Shown: positions 13,238 through 25,271 of the stretch, piece by piece
How the letters are laid out: each line of letters begins with the position of its first letter
Position numbering within the stretch: the stretch's first letter is position 1
DNA from: Glandiceps talaboti
Taxonomy: Eukaryota > Hemichordata > Enteropneusta > Spengelidae
Direction of reading: 5' to 3'
DNA length: 64,000 bases
Assembly (NCBI RefSeq): GCF_964340395.1
Contig: NC_135553.1
Span: forward strand, 26,539,449 to 26,603,448
Notes under the pieces: generated by a model
What the model saw: only the letters and a program-made list of their open reading frames with translations
What the model was told of the DNA's origin: nothing
Database searches by the model: none
Translations under genes and position numbers: made by a program

Positions 13238-13500
13238 TCATAGAAAGTAGAATTCTGAGTACAGTAGAACCCATAAAGTAACATCCTCAGACGTAGAGTT
13301 GACGTCACTTGTTTGTCCATCAAATCTGACACCCACAACATACACTCCACTGGCTGTTATGAGAACAAGAAATACTTGTGCAGTCCTTGCGGCTCTAGCA
13401 TACTCCTCACTTGTGTGATTCAAAATCATCAAAACATATGTTGAATGCATCCCTGCATCACTACAAGTACCATCACCCGTGTACATCAACACACATTTCT
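13238..13500 (-). other. Possible isolated exon or gene fragment
   Basis: This stretch is visibly richer in G+C than its surroundings. On the minus strand it has an open frame of 84 residues preceded by a usable splice acceptor (CTATAG next to AAATGTG near 13500). The translation contains plausible globular-protein text such as YARAARTAQVFLVLITASG and YVVGVRFDGQT. I do not recognise the family. The end of the frame looks like read-through into non-coding sequence. It could be an exon of an unidentified gene, a relic, or chance. Confidence 0.25.
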
Positions 13501-13733
13501 ATAGATTCTTGATATCATATCACTATATTATTTGCAGGCTCCATACTTACACCTTGGAGCATATTGACGCTTTCAATGTAATTTTGCTAATGATAAACCA
13601 TAAATTTATGATATTATGATGAAAAATATGTAACTGTCTTTTAATACATCATGTAGCTGGAATGTGCACTTTTCACAACACGACATGAGTACAAAGCACA
13701 CATTCAAAACAATGAGTTAAGCACTGAAATAAT

Positions 13734-13920
13734 GCACTTTTTCTATGTGCTACACTCATTTATAGCATTCATATCAAGTATAAAAAATTATACTGTTTCA
13801 AGTTGTTTATTTACAAGCCCAGCATGTAGCCTTTCTAATATGGTCAATTAGCAAATGAAACAGTATACTTTTACACTTGATATGGATGCTATAAATGATT
13901 GTGGTACATATAGAAAATGC
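13734..13920. repeat. Long hairpin, 70-bp arms (MITE-like)
   Basis: The arms 13734-13803 and 13851-13920 are near-perfect reverse complements; both carry CATTTATAGCAT and CATATCAAGT with their complements, separated by a 47-bp loop. If transcribed, this would fold into a stable stem. The most likely origin is a palindromic MITE; a small-RNA precursor is possible but unsupported. Confidence 0.75.
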
Positions 13921-16400
13921 TTTACTTTGGTGTTATGGGTTGTATTTCCATACACATTGTTTTTTGTAAACGTTACATTTTTTTGACCAGGATGTGGATT
14001 GGGAAATGCAGATTATTTCTTTCATTTCAGTATAAAAAAAGTTACAATGTGCCAAAAAGCAAAAGTCAAGAGTTTGTGCACTCTGAAATTTTATCAAATA
14101 TTTATAATAATGATCATTTTATAGACTCAGTAATTTTGATATGAAGATAGATTTATAAGATTTCAGTCTAAAATATTTATGATGTCCCAAAAAAGTTACC
14201 AAAAATTAAGAATTTAAGCAGACTTGTCTTTTACAAAAACTCTCTATATATGATCATTTTATACAATATTTTGGTGATATTCAGTTTTTCAAATATTTTT
14301 CTAAGATTTTAGTTTAAAATAAAGTGGTGATGCACCAAAAAATTACCAAGAGTCAAGAATTTGTGCAGACTTTTTTTCAACATTTGACTACACAGTTTCA
14401 TGTCATTCTTGATGTGTGCTTTCAGCCACGGTTTATAAATATTCATAGATTTATTGGAACACCTTTTTATCTTGGATTATCCTCATTGGAGACATCAAGT
14501 CCCCCTCAAGTATTTGCTAAGGTATAGTTTGAAGAGAATTGACTAGTGCCTTCAATAGTCACAAACAAGCAACAGGGAAAAGTACGAAAATGCTTAATGA
14601 TTTCAAATAAAAACATATTGACGCATTTCCAAATTTGAATATAGCAAAATTAACTCATGCCTTTTCAGTGTGACTGTGTGGGCTCAGATTTGTATGAAAC
14701 CAATAGAAAATTTAAGCTTATAATATCTCCATACTGTCTAATGATAAAAATTATGCAGAAATTTGCAGGTGAGAAAACTGATTTCAAATACAGAAACCTT
14801 TGACCAGATTTTAAACAAAAATGGAGCATATTCCAAATTATCGACAATCCCGTCATTAAAAAGTTCACAAACTAAACTGCATAGTACTGGAATGAAAGTA
14901 AAGAAAGTGAATCAATGCAGGGTACAGAATTTTCAAATTGTGCAAATATTATTTATTAATCAGTCCTTATTTTGACCATGTCATAGTTTTTTCTTTTGTG
15001 GTTCTGACACATTTCCACATACTTTATTGACGTGTATGCAAATTTACAAATCTCTTCATGCTAACACCATATGTTCACAAAATAACAAATCAGTTTAAAC
15101 TCCTCCGGTGGATTTAGTTTCTCTATAGAAATAGCAAAAAAATTGAACACAGCAATGTTCCAGCTGTTTAAATCACTCACTATACCAACAATACTGACCT
15201 GTCCTGTATGTCGCTATATTTATTTTTCCAATTCCCACAGATTTTCAAAGTGTATTCAACCATATTGCTATCGTATTATTAATATCAATTTTATACACAC
15301 GTTGGCAAGAATAAATTTAAATGTCCTTCATATCACAAGTTCAGACCAACTGTTTTTCTATCAAATGATTACTATAATATTAATATTAACAAGAAAAACA
15401 CATTATTTTGCATCTTTAAAATTTGAATATAAAAATGAAACTAAAAGCTCAATCAAAATAAGTTTGCACTAACTTTACACCCTTTTAAGACCAAGCTTCA
15501 TTTGTTTTTTATTTGAAACTGGTGGAAAATGTCATGTTTTTATAATGAGAATTCACAACACATACACTAGATTGAAAGAATGGCTTCAGTTTAGACCCAT
15601 CAAAACAAAGCCTGCAACCCCCTTTATTTGAAATGGTATGTTCATTATACTTCCACTTATTGTCTTTGTAACATAATGTGTTTGTGAATGACAGAGGAAA
15701 TACACACCTTCAAACTAAATTACCCACTACAAAATGATGAAATATTAAGGGTGGAAATCTTGTCAGGGTTGCCATGGCAATTAATCACTTGACATGCAAG
15801 CTGACAAAATGCACACAGTGTTGATACTTGATGTTACATAAAAGATACTGTTTACAATTTACAACAGCTTTGTTTAAAGTTTTCATCACTTATCTCCAAG
15901 GAAACAGGTACAATTTGACAGAAAAATGTTTTGATTCCAGTAGTTTTATAATGTCAGCACCAGTGAGACAACCCCTTTAAAATCCTGTTTTCAGGACATT
16001 TATTAATGTCAACATAATGGAGACAATCCTGTTTACCAAGAGGTTAGACAAAGGAGAATTATCCTTTGCAAGAAAATAAAGAAAATAAAAACATACCTTA
16101 AAGCACTTGAAATAATCCATAATACAGACTTTGAATGATTACTGATCCCCTCCCTCTTAAACCCCAACATTTGAATCCCATGATCTCAGATTACTGTTAT
16201 CTTTTATACAGAGGAAATCTAGTGATTAGATAGGACCATATGGTAGCTCAGCCAGACAATTTGTTTTCCCAACCCAAATTATTATATAAATTCCAATCTG
16301 ACATTGACTTTTAGAGACATGGTCTTTTTGTTATCATCGTTGTCATATGGTTATACAATACTTTCAATAACTTTTTAGTTGCTAAGTTGTTTTCATAAAA
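13921..16400. other. AT-rich intergenic DNA with a diverged 150-bp tandem repeat
   Basis: From about 14035 to 14420 three diverged copies of a roughly 150-bp unit can be followed by the shared strings GATCATTTTATA, TCAAGA(G/A)TTTGTGCA and CCAAAAA(G/A)TTACCAA. The rest holds no gene I can support. Confidence 0.5.
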
Positions 16401-16649
16401 CATGGGTCCTGGAGAGTCATTTCATAATTTCACATCACCTACAATTACTTGCGATTTCAGAGAAACATCAAGTTGATGTATTCAAGTTGCCATGAAAATG
16501 CTTCATGAATATTCAGTGTCCAACCATTGAATACATTATTTCTGCAGACTCCCATGATGCAATAGCCCATAGCAAACACATCCTATAAAGGCACAAGATC
16601 AACTTGATGCATCTCTGAAAATCATGAATTGACTCTCAAGAACCCATTT
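16401..16649. repeat. Inverted-repeat (MITE-like) element
   Basis: The left arm 16401-16480 contains ATGGGTCCTGGAGAGTCA and AACATCAAGTTGAT. The right arm 16597-16649 is its reverse complement (ATCAACTTGATGCATCTCTG ... TTGACTCTCAAGAACCCAT) with a short internal length difference. The loop is about 115 bp. No ORF. No clear target duplication seen. Confidence 0.65.
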
Positions 16650-17077
16650 AATAAAGGTAGATGTAGTTTGGGGATGAAATTCCATTGAAAATCAAAGTTC
16701 TTCAATTTTCTCAAAACTTTAAGCTTGTTCCTGGATCTTGTTTTGACAATCTTTTATTTTCCCATAGAGTTAAAACAGTATTCGGCGGCCATGTTTGATT
16801 TTAAAATGAATACATTTTGATAACATTTTCAAACATGTATATGTTGACCACAGGTTTTTTTTCTTGATTTTAACTGAGAATGGGCTGAATGAATTAACAA
16901 CAAAATTTTAACAGTTTATTTCTGAGGTGCATTCTATGCTAAAGCATGAAATAATCATTTTATAAAACATAAAAATGAAAATATATCTCAGAGAAGTGAA
17001 TGGCTTTTTCTTATCCAGAGTATTCTCTTTCTGTTTCTGTTTACTTGGTAGTACTAATAAGTACTACACCAAGTTTG

Positions 17078-17345
17078 TGAGTGTATGTGTGTGGACATCA
17101 CTAGTAATGGTGAAAAGAGTTAATGTGTTCTGATACTTGTTGTGAATATGTATGTGTGTGGACATCACTAGTAATGGTGAAAAGAGTTAATGTGTTCTGA
17201 TACTTGTTGTGAATATGTATGTGTGTGGACATCACTAGTAATGGTGAAAAGAGTTAATGTGTTCTGATACTTGTTGTGAATATGTACGTGTGTGGACATC
17301 ACTAGTAATGGTGAAAAGTGTTAATGTGTTCTGATACTTGTTCTT
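17078..17345. repeat. 67-bp tandem repeat, four copies
   Basis: The string CTAGTAATGGTGAAAAG starts at 17101, 17168, 17235 and 17302, exactly 67 bp apart. The copies are almost identical, differing at a few bases. No coding role. Confidence 0.95.
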
Positions 17346-17591
17346 TGAATACTTCAGTAGATGTAGAGCAGACAATGTCATTTGTGAGATTATTTCAGTC
17401 ATATTATGGTGTGGGGATAATAGGAGACTAGTATTCTATGATACTTCCTTAAAATGATTCCATATTCCTAAAAAATGATATGGTTTATAAACATCCCAAA
17501 GACAGTTTTTGAATCTGGTCTAAAATTACGGTCTAACTGTAACTTGAAAATAATTGTCCATTATTAGAAATAGTTCAATTATTCTAATTTT

Positions 17592-17662
17592 TAGCACAAC
17601 TGAACTGAGGTTCAGTAGTGCTATAGGGATCGCCCGGCATCTGTCTGTCTGTGTGTGTGTGT

Positions 17663-17713
<51 letters not shown>

Positions 17714-18903
17714 AGCAACTTAAAGTCAAAAACCGTTGAACCGATTGCCATGATATTTGTGGGTCCATTACCTTGGGTGTCTAGTTGGGAACTTGTTCAA
17801 ATCAAAATGATCGCATCACAGGTGTGTGATTTGGGTAAAAAAAATGTGATTTTTGGTCAAAAAACTTAAACTCAGAAACTACTGGGCAGATTGGTGCGAA
17901 ATTTGGTGGGAACATTCTTAAGGGGGTGTAAAGTAAGATTTGTTCATGACATGATGATTCCATCAGTAATATGCAAATTAGGGCTAAAAATGTGTCTTTT
18001 TGGTTAAAATTCTATAATTCCAAAACTACTGAGCAGATTGGGCTGAGATTTAATGTGAATGCATCTAGGGATGTATGGACGAAGAAATATTAAGCATACA
18101 ATGATTCCATGAGTGATATGCAAATTAGGTGTAAAAATGTTCATTTTTGGTCAAAAACTTATATCCCCAAAAGTACTTGGTCACTGAGTCTGAAACTTGG
18201 TGAGATGTTTTGGAAAGTGTTATTCTGCAGATTTTCTTCAAAACATTTTGACAAAATTGGCCCTAGCGACCATGACCACGCTCTTAGCAACAACCAAATG
18301 GCAGTATATTTTGGTCAAATAACAACATCATCTGTTAGGCAAATGAGTAAACATTCAAAAATGTATACAAATACCCTAGCAACCATGACCACGCCCATAG
18401 CAACAGCCAAACGGTCATGTATTTCACAAAGATAACAACAGGGATTAATAGACAATTGAATAAACATTCAAAAACGTATGTAAATTTGCCTAGCAACAAG
18501 ACCACGCCCATAGCAACAGCCAAATAATCACATATATTGCAAAGATAACAGGGATTAATAGACAATTGAATAAAATTTCAAAAAATGTATGTAAATATGC
18601 CTAGCAACAAGACCACGCCCATAGCAACAGCCAAATGATCACGTATATTGCAAAGATAATACCAGGAATTTATACACAAGTGAACAAAAACATACAAAAA
18701 TGTATGCAAATATATCTAACAACATGACCACGCCCATAGCAACAACGAAATGATAGCATATATCGTAAAGATAGCAACATGGTTGGCTAGGCAACTGGAT
18801 GGGCATTCACGAAATGAACACTTATCGTTAGCATGGACTACCATATGGATAAACATTTTAAAAAACTGTATGTTTGTGCTACAATGCCATTGGCGGTATT
18901 TTT
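17592..18903 (+). mobile_element. Hairpin-ended repeat family 1, copy A
   Basis: The left end is a stem-loop (TAGCACAACTGAAC at 17592-17605 pairs with GTTCAGTAGTGCTA at 17610-17623 with one mismatch), followed by a (TG)n microsatellite (about 17648-17711). Then comes a core of three or four diverged units of about 130 bp with the phrases TTTTTGGTCAAAA, CAGATTGG and ATGCAAATTAG. A second core of about five 115-bp units follows, with CTAGCAAC(A/C)A..ACCACGCCCATAGCAACA. The right end is TTTGTGCTACAATGCCATTGGCG (written here 5'-TTTGTGCTACAATGCC- then ATTGGCG). Two further copies lie in inverted orientation at 29143-30636 and 50486-51679. There is no protein gene, so it is non-autonomous. The plan (tandem core, microsatellite, terminal hairpin) resembles Helentron-associated or pearl-like elements; that assignment is inference. 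Confidence 0.85.
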
Positions 18904-19137
18904 ATTGTTTCTGCACTAGTTGATATCGTATATGTATTGTGTACAAGGGTTTTATGTCTACATGTAAAACAGTCAGGATTGTATAATTGTCTGTCAACAA
19001 ATTGTAAACTTGATGGATGCTGAAAGGGTGTGATAACAGATGTCAAAATTTAAAAAATAACAAAAAATAATATAAAACAAGTTCTAAAACAAAGCTACTT
19101 TAAGTTAAACCATTTTTTACAACACCTTAATATCCTT

Positions 19138-19740
19138 CCAAATATAAACATGGCAAATCATTCCCTCATATTATATAAACATGGTAAATCATTCCCCCAT
19201 ATTATATAAACATGGTAAATCATTCCCTCATATTATATAAACATGGCAAATCATTCCCCCACATTATATAAACATGGTAAATCACTCTCTCATATTATAT
19301 AAACATGGCAAATCATCCCCCACATTATATAAACATGGCAAATCATTCCCCCATATTATATAAACATGGTAAATCATTCCCTCATATTATATAAACATGG
19401 TAAATCATTCCACATATTATATAAACATGGTAAATCATTCCCCCATATTATATATGGCAAATCATTCCCTCATATTATATAAACATGGCAAATCATTCCC
19501 TCATATTATATAAACATGGTAAATCATTCCCTCATATTATATAAACATGGTAAATCATTCCCTCATATTATATAAACATGGTAAACATTCCATCATATTA
19601 TATATAAACATGGTAAATCATTCCATCATATTATATAAACATGGTAAATCATTCCATCATATTATATAAACATGGTAAATCATTCCATCATATTATATAT
19701 AAACATGGTAAATCATTCCATCATATTATATATATATATA
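19138..19740. repeat. 31-bp minisatellite ending in (TA)n
   Basis: About 18-19 copies of a 31-bp unit built on ATTATATAAACATGG(T/C)AAA and TCATTCCCTC, with C/T and small length variants. The array grades at its right end into (TA)n at 19727-19743. Confidence 0.95.
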
Positions 19741-20318
19741 TATGTGGTAATTGCTGTGACCATTAAAAATTCTAATCGTGTAATCCCTCTTTAAATCTCA
19801 TTTTCCCTGAGTTCTAAATCCGATATTTTTCCGGTTTGTAAATCCGGCATGTCTGTTGGTATTTCAGAACAGGATAGTAATAACTTTAGCTTTCACTCTG
19901 GGAATTGTAAGGTCAATAAATTTGAAAAGTTCACTACATCAAGGATTAAACGACAAAGGTTGCCCTTTAAAACAATGTATTTACTATTTCAAGTCAAATA
20001 CCAAAGGGTATTGACTGCATATAGGTATGGCCAATTACTACAGTCATGTCAATCAAATTGGTCTCTCTACCCTACTGTATGCCTCATTAATGTTACAGCT
20101 TACTGTATAATGATATCTTAGTCTCTGATAGCAGGGAGCAACATAGTACTACAGTATCATATTGTGATGATTGATTGCTGGTAGAAGTGATCTTTCTTGT
20201 TCTAAATTTAGAAACCTGTGGCAAGAAACCACCATTTAATTGATTTCAGATAACAATCCCCATCCTTTGATGAAAGTTTATTCTTAAATGACAGACACCG
20301 GAAGATTGGTTTGATTTT

Positions 20319-20382
20319 TACCTTCCATAAGGGAAGGTTATAATATGGTGATATGAGTGTGTGTGTGTGTGTGTGTCATCAT
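20319..20382 (-). mobile_element. Terminal hairpin plus microsatellite of a further repeat family
   Basis: TACCTTCC and GGAAGGTTA (20319-20340) form a stem-loop next to a TTTTT flank and are followed by (TG)n at about 20358-20378. On the minus strand this reads microsatellite, hairpin, TAAAAA, the same terminal design as the other hairpin-ended families here. The body of the element to the right is not delimited. Confidence 0.45.
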
Positions 20383-21212
20383 TTTCTCAAAAATGGCGAA
20401 CTCAATTTAAACAAAATTGTACATCTTGTTAACAAATATATTCATATTCAGCATGTAATGAAAGTCCTTTTACTATATCATAATTATTGATATAGACAGA
20501 GAAGCTAGAATACAATTATTTATATATACATATCCCTGCTTAATCTTTCATTTCGTTAGCAAAACTTCGTTCACAAGCCACTGTGGTGTTGAAATCTCAT
20601 TAATTATTCATTGAACAAGAATACTAGAATGAATAATTTGGATAAACATTGTTTAATAAGTTAAACATTTGGATTCAACATTATAATACGCATAATCAGA
20701 AACTGTCAATTGTACAATAAGTTCTATATCAGAGAAAAATTAATTTTCAAGTCAAATGAACTCTAAGTTATAAGGTTGAAGTCTTTCTTCACATTCAAGC
20801 TGTGTTTTATAGCTAGAATGTTAAACATCAAAACAACAGTCTGGTTAAAAAAGTGTGTGCATTTTGATTAATTTCTTTTAAAAAACCAGCAGTTCTCTTC
20901 CATCCTAATTTTAGTGTACCTATCTGATAATGAAAGTGACATACTTCTATCATTTCAAAGTTCACTCTCCCGTCACCATTAACCTTTCACCTATCAAAAG
21001 AAAACTTGAACATTTCTCTCTTTTTTGATGAGTTGATAAAAGTAACTAAATGGGGAATTACAATTTTGTCATAATGACCGGTTTAAAATTTTAGAATTTC
21101 ACCTATCAACAGACAAGAAGTATATAACTGGTTACAATTTATTGGTTGGCAACCTTACATGTAAATTTTTTGATGAAATATTTCTCTAAATTGTAAAATT
21201 GTTTTCCTTTAA

Positions 21213-21963
21213 AGTGTATGTAAATAGGTTTCCGATTTTTTGCCTGCAAATGACGTAGTTTTCATAGGTGATTAAAGATTTGTATGACATTTTTGACAAA
21301 AGTACGATATTAATAGTGAAAAATTGATTTTTTTGGGAAATCTGCGATGAGCATTTTGCTTCGGGAGTCTTCGGAAAATTGCGTCACTGCCTGAACACGA
21401 TCATGGCATCCATTTTTTTTCTTCGGTAAGGAAGAGATGTATTTAGTGGGTGGAAGTCGAAATTTAGAAGACGCATTTTGTAGGGTAATGGTAAGACTTT
21501 ATTAGGTTTTGGTAAAAATCAATTTTTTTGGAAAAATTCCAGAAATTGTTTATGTATTTCATGACGTCACAACTGGAACAAACTTCAAATATGTCCGATT
21601 ACATAACAAGCGATAGCGATAGTAGTGGAATCATGTTCTACTATTTGGAAATTGAAATTGACAATGACAATAATACATGCAGTACTAGTGATGATGAAGA
21701 AGATGTGGTAGTGGGGGATGCTTGTATTGTACCATATATGTATGAACCACTACCACAACCACGACTACAGCCAAACAACAATCCCCATGTCAACAGACTA
21801 AATAATACTGACCGATAAGTTATAATAAAAAGTAGATAATTTAAATTAGCAGATTAATATCGTACTTTTGTCAAAAATGTCACACAAATCTTTAATCACC
21901 TATGAAAACTATGTCATTTCCAGGCAAAAAGTCAGAAACTTTGGAAACCTATTTACATACACT
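21213..21963 (+). mobile_element. TTAA-flanked DNA transposon with ~100-bp terminal inverted repeats
   Basis: The left arm 21213-21313 and right arm 21853-21963 are long reverse complements, starting AGTGTATGTAAATAGG on the left and ending CCTATTTACATACACT on the right. Both ends abut TTAA (21209-21212 and 21964-21967), a target duplication made by piggyBac and Kolobok transposases. Within are an AT-rich leader and a small acidic ORF, but no transposase, so this is a non-autonomous 751-bp derivative. The AG...CT termini fit Kolobok (purine-purine start) better than classical piggyBac CCC...GGG ends. That superfamily choice is inference. Confidence 0.85.
21591..21818 (+). CDS. Small acidic ORF inside the TTAA transposon
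   Basis: The ORF gives 75 residues from the ATG at 21591 (the same frame also offers ATGs at 21552 and 21561). The N-terminus is Ser/Asp-rich (SDYITSDSDSSG), then an acidic run (STSDDEEDVV), then IVPYMYEPLPQPRL and a final VNRLNNTDR before the stop. PYMYEPL followed by RLxNTD resembles the segment that, in invertebrate proteins labelled P2X7-like, precedes a cysteine-rich zinc-binding ballast-type domain. Here the frame ends just where that domain would begin, so the product looks truncated. An upstream GGTAAGGA (about 21424) and a T-rich tract ending in CAG at about 21542 could be an intron. The family link is recalled by eye and unverified. Confidence 0.4.
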   Translation: MSDYITSDSDSSGIMFYYLEIEIDNDNNTCSTSDDEEDVVVGDACIVPYMYEPLPQPRLQPNNNPHVNRLNNTDR

Positions 21964-21967
21964 TTAA

Positions 21968-24900
21968 TTTATCTTTACATATGGCTTAGCATGGTCAAGG
22001 GTATATAAATAAATTGACTCAAATTATATAAATACCCTTGAAATATTTAATATTCAAAATTTCCTACAGCTGGAAAATTTAGTTATGCAAGCCTTTACTT
22101 CAACCAGATAATATATTTTATATTTTTGTTTATTTTTCCTATATGTTGATCAGACTTTAGATAATGCATGTTTGTATTACTGTCAGGTTATCATTTTCAC
22201 ACAACAAAACACAACAATTTTTTTTTAAAGACGTTTTATTTAAATGAAATATGAAAAAAGCCCGGAGACTTTAATTAAGTCAAACTAAGAATTAAGTCCA
22301 GGTATAAAGGCCTTTGATATCAGAATTTGATAAATGTGTTTTTAATACTGGGATGATGATTGTTGCCAAGGATACAGGATCATGAACTCAGATATTGGTG
22401 ATTAGAAATGAACTAAAAATTACATAAAAATTTATGAAAATAGAATAGTAAAAATTTGATGTAGTATAATTTGACCTTTTTAGTATTTGTATTGTATAAG
22501 ATATATGTAGTAAAAATAGTTTGATTTCCAGATTGGTCATAAAATATATCGTATAAATCATGTGAAATGTGATAAAACTTGTACAGGTTGGTAAACTCAA
22601 ACTACATCAGATGGTTGATTTCACTGCTATGCTAGGCCATTTATTTATCATGCTTTTTATGACAGACAAAAAGATTTTTTGTTCCAGTCTAAAAATGATC
22701 TTTTTTCACCAGGTCTGAATAAGATGTCTTGGCTATACCACACAAATTAATGCGGAATAGAAATGACAAATTCAAACTTTGTATTTTCCTATCTTTTTTG
22801 ACAAACAATGTATAATTTTGAAGGTCTTATGATTACTGATTTAAAAAAAAGTTCATCAATAACATTTCAGAAATGAGACATTTGATTTCTAAATAGTCAT
22901 GACTTAGAAAAAACCCACACTGCCAGGCACTCTTTCCACAAATATCACACAACACGACTTTACAAGCATTTCAGCTACTGAGCCAGAAGGAATGTTTTTG
23001 TATTCAGTAAATGTTATTAGATAGCGGAAACTCTGACGTTTTCATTCATTCATACATGCACACTCATTTCCCTACATATCCAGTTCGTATATGAAACAAA
23101 TTGATGACCTTTGACCTTTAATGAAACCAAAAAGATCAAAGGTTATCTGACTAATTAAAATAATAACAGCGACAGAGAAAATTGTATTATGATATTGAAT
23201 ATGATTAAACGTCTGAATATAATGAAGTCAGTTTTCAACGTAGGCGGTGACAGGTTTTCGCCAGACGTAGGTTAGTTGTGCCAAAGGAATTGATTTCATT
23301 TAGATAGTGTGTAGGAATTTGTAAACACACTTTCCATAGTTCACCTTTACCCTTATCAAATCCTTTCACTATAGGTTGCACACAATTTGCCTTTCAGAAA
23401 TAAGCTCTTCTGAGATTTTCCATTTCAATTTTCATCTAGCTTTAAGCAGTGCATGATTGTTGTTGATATTGATCCAAAACTAATTCAGAAATAAGAGAAA
23501 ATTTTACAATCTGTCAAATATATTATTTGCTGGGAAATTTTTATGTAGATTTCAACAGATTGTGAATTTCATCGATTTTGATCCAAATTGAATTCAGAAA
23601 TAAGTGAAAATAATGAAATTGATCAATTTTGCCCAAAAATTTGGTGGGAAATATTGATAGTGGATCAGTCACAGAAAATTTCATACGATTCAGTAATAAT
23701 GATTGTATACTTTCAGACATTAAGTTCAGATTTACATAGATTTATATAGACCCAAAGATGGGAAAACATGCACTAAGCTTACATCTGTATTTCTTTCCAA
23801 ATACTCACATTAACAAACAGCTGTTATTTAACATTTTTACAGCATTTTAGCTTTATCTGTTGTAAATTTTCTTGATTTCCACGTTCTAGTTGTTATTTCA
23901 CCTTTTGCTGTCATGATTTATTGAGTTTAGTAAAAACATAACATGATTATTCACACAGCAGACATATTGACACTTTAGTAAAATGACAAAGGTTATGAGT
24001 ATGAGCTTCATCACAACTCTTTGGAATTCATGAAATGGGTCATAAATTAAGGCAAGTCTTTTAAATTCATGAGAGGGTCACAAATTGACAAAAGTCATTT
24101 AAAATTCATGAATATTTCAATCTGATTCAGCAGAATCAGTAGAACTACTGTACCACCATGCCTGCTGGCACAAATTGTTGATGACGTACAGCAATTTTCT
24201 GCCTACTGCACATTTTTTTTTATCTTCAGTTCCTTACTTAGCAAATAGATTCAGGTATTAAATAAACCAAGGATCATTTTTATCTTTTTGGCCTAAAACA
24301 CAAAATGTTGCCAGTTTTTTGATGGATGGAAAACCTGCTGATTGGAGGTAAATGCCAAGATAATGTCATTTTCCTCATTTGCTTGTATCTACTGTATGAA
24401 AAAAGTAATCAAAATGGATGAAGTTACAAAAGAAATATTTAATTTGAAAAAGCCATGGACTAGAAATTTACCACTAAACACATACTTGAACATGGACAAA
24501 GAAAAATGTAAACATTTCCCAACTGCATAAAAAAATCTTAAAGAAAAACTGTCCACACTTCTGACAGAGAGCTAGTGATGACAGAAAGGTTACACTGGCA
24601 ACATACCTCTTCAAAAAAGGGGCTTTTCAACTGCTTCAAATATGACCATGTTCAGTGGAAGTGTTACTGAAAACATTCTTTCATCATATTGGACTAGTAG
24701 ACATACAGTATACGTGTCAGTGTATGAGTTTGTCTTTGTATAGCTGACATAACATTTGCATCATGTCATGCAAACTATGCCTGCAAATTCCTTACTTCAG
24801 CAACACTATCAAATATGATGTATCCCCTTGCCACATGAATTGATCACACTCTGGCAAGACCTCAGATGTTGGCATTATTTAAAACTTTGAAAAGCATACA

Positions 24901-25149
24901 TTGTAGTTACAATTGTTTTCATCAAGTGTTTTTATTTTCGTTTGTTATGGTATTTGCATTCAATGGAACATTTTCTCTGTACCATATGTTACAATTGTTC
25001 TAATATAAACACATCTCATACATGTGACATACACAGACTTATTTGTTGTGATGCAGTCACATCATTGAATTACCATATTTACTAATCACTATCAGAACTT
25101 GTGGCCCAAGAGTGTGTGTGGCCAGTAAGAGACAGGGAAAGGAGGGAGG

Positions 25150-25150
<1 letters not shown>
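21968..25150. other. AT-rich intergenic stretch, no gene seen
   Basis: No supportable gene or element. A short imperfect hairpin lies at about 23106-23142 (GACCTTTGACCTTTAAT and complement GATCAAAGGTTAT). The rest is low-complexity AT-rich sequence. Confidence 0.55.
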
Positions 25151-25205
<55 letters not shown>

Positions 25206-25233
25206 CACAGAGGAGATTGACAGATAGAGACAA

Positions 25234-25270
<37 letters not shown>
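25151..25270. repeat. (GA)n microsatellite, two blocks
   Basis: Two pure (AG)n runs, about 25155-25202 and 25238-25268, are separated by a short GATACACAGAGGAG spacer. ORFs read through it on both strands are simple-sequence artefacts. Confidence 0.97.
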
Positions 25271-25271
<1 letters not shown>

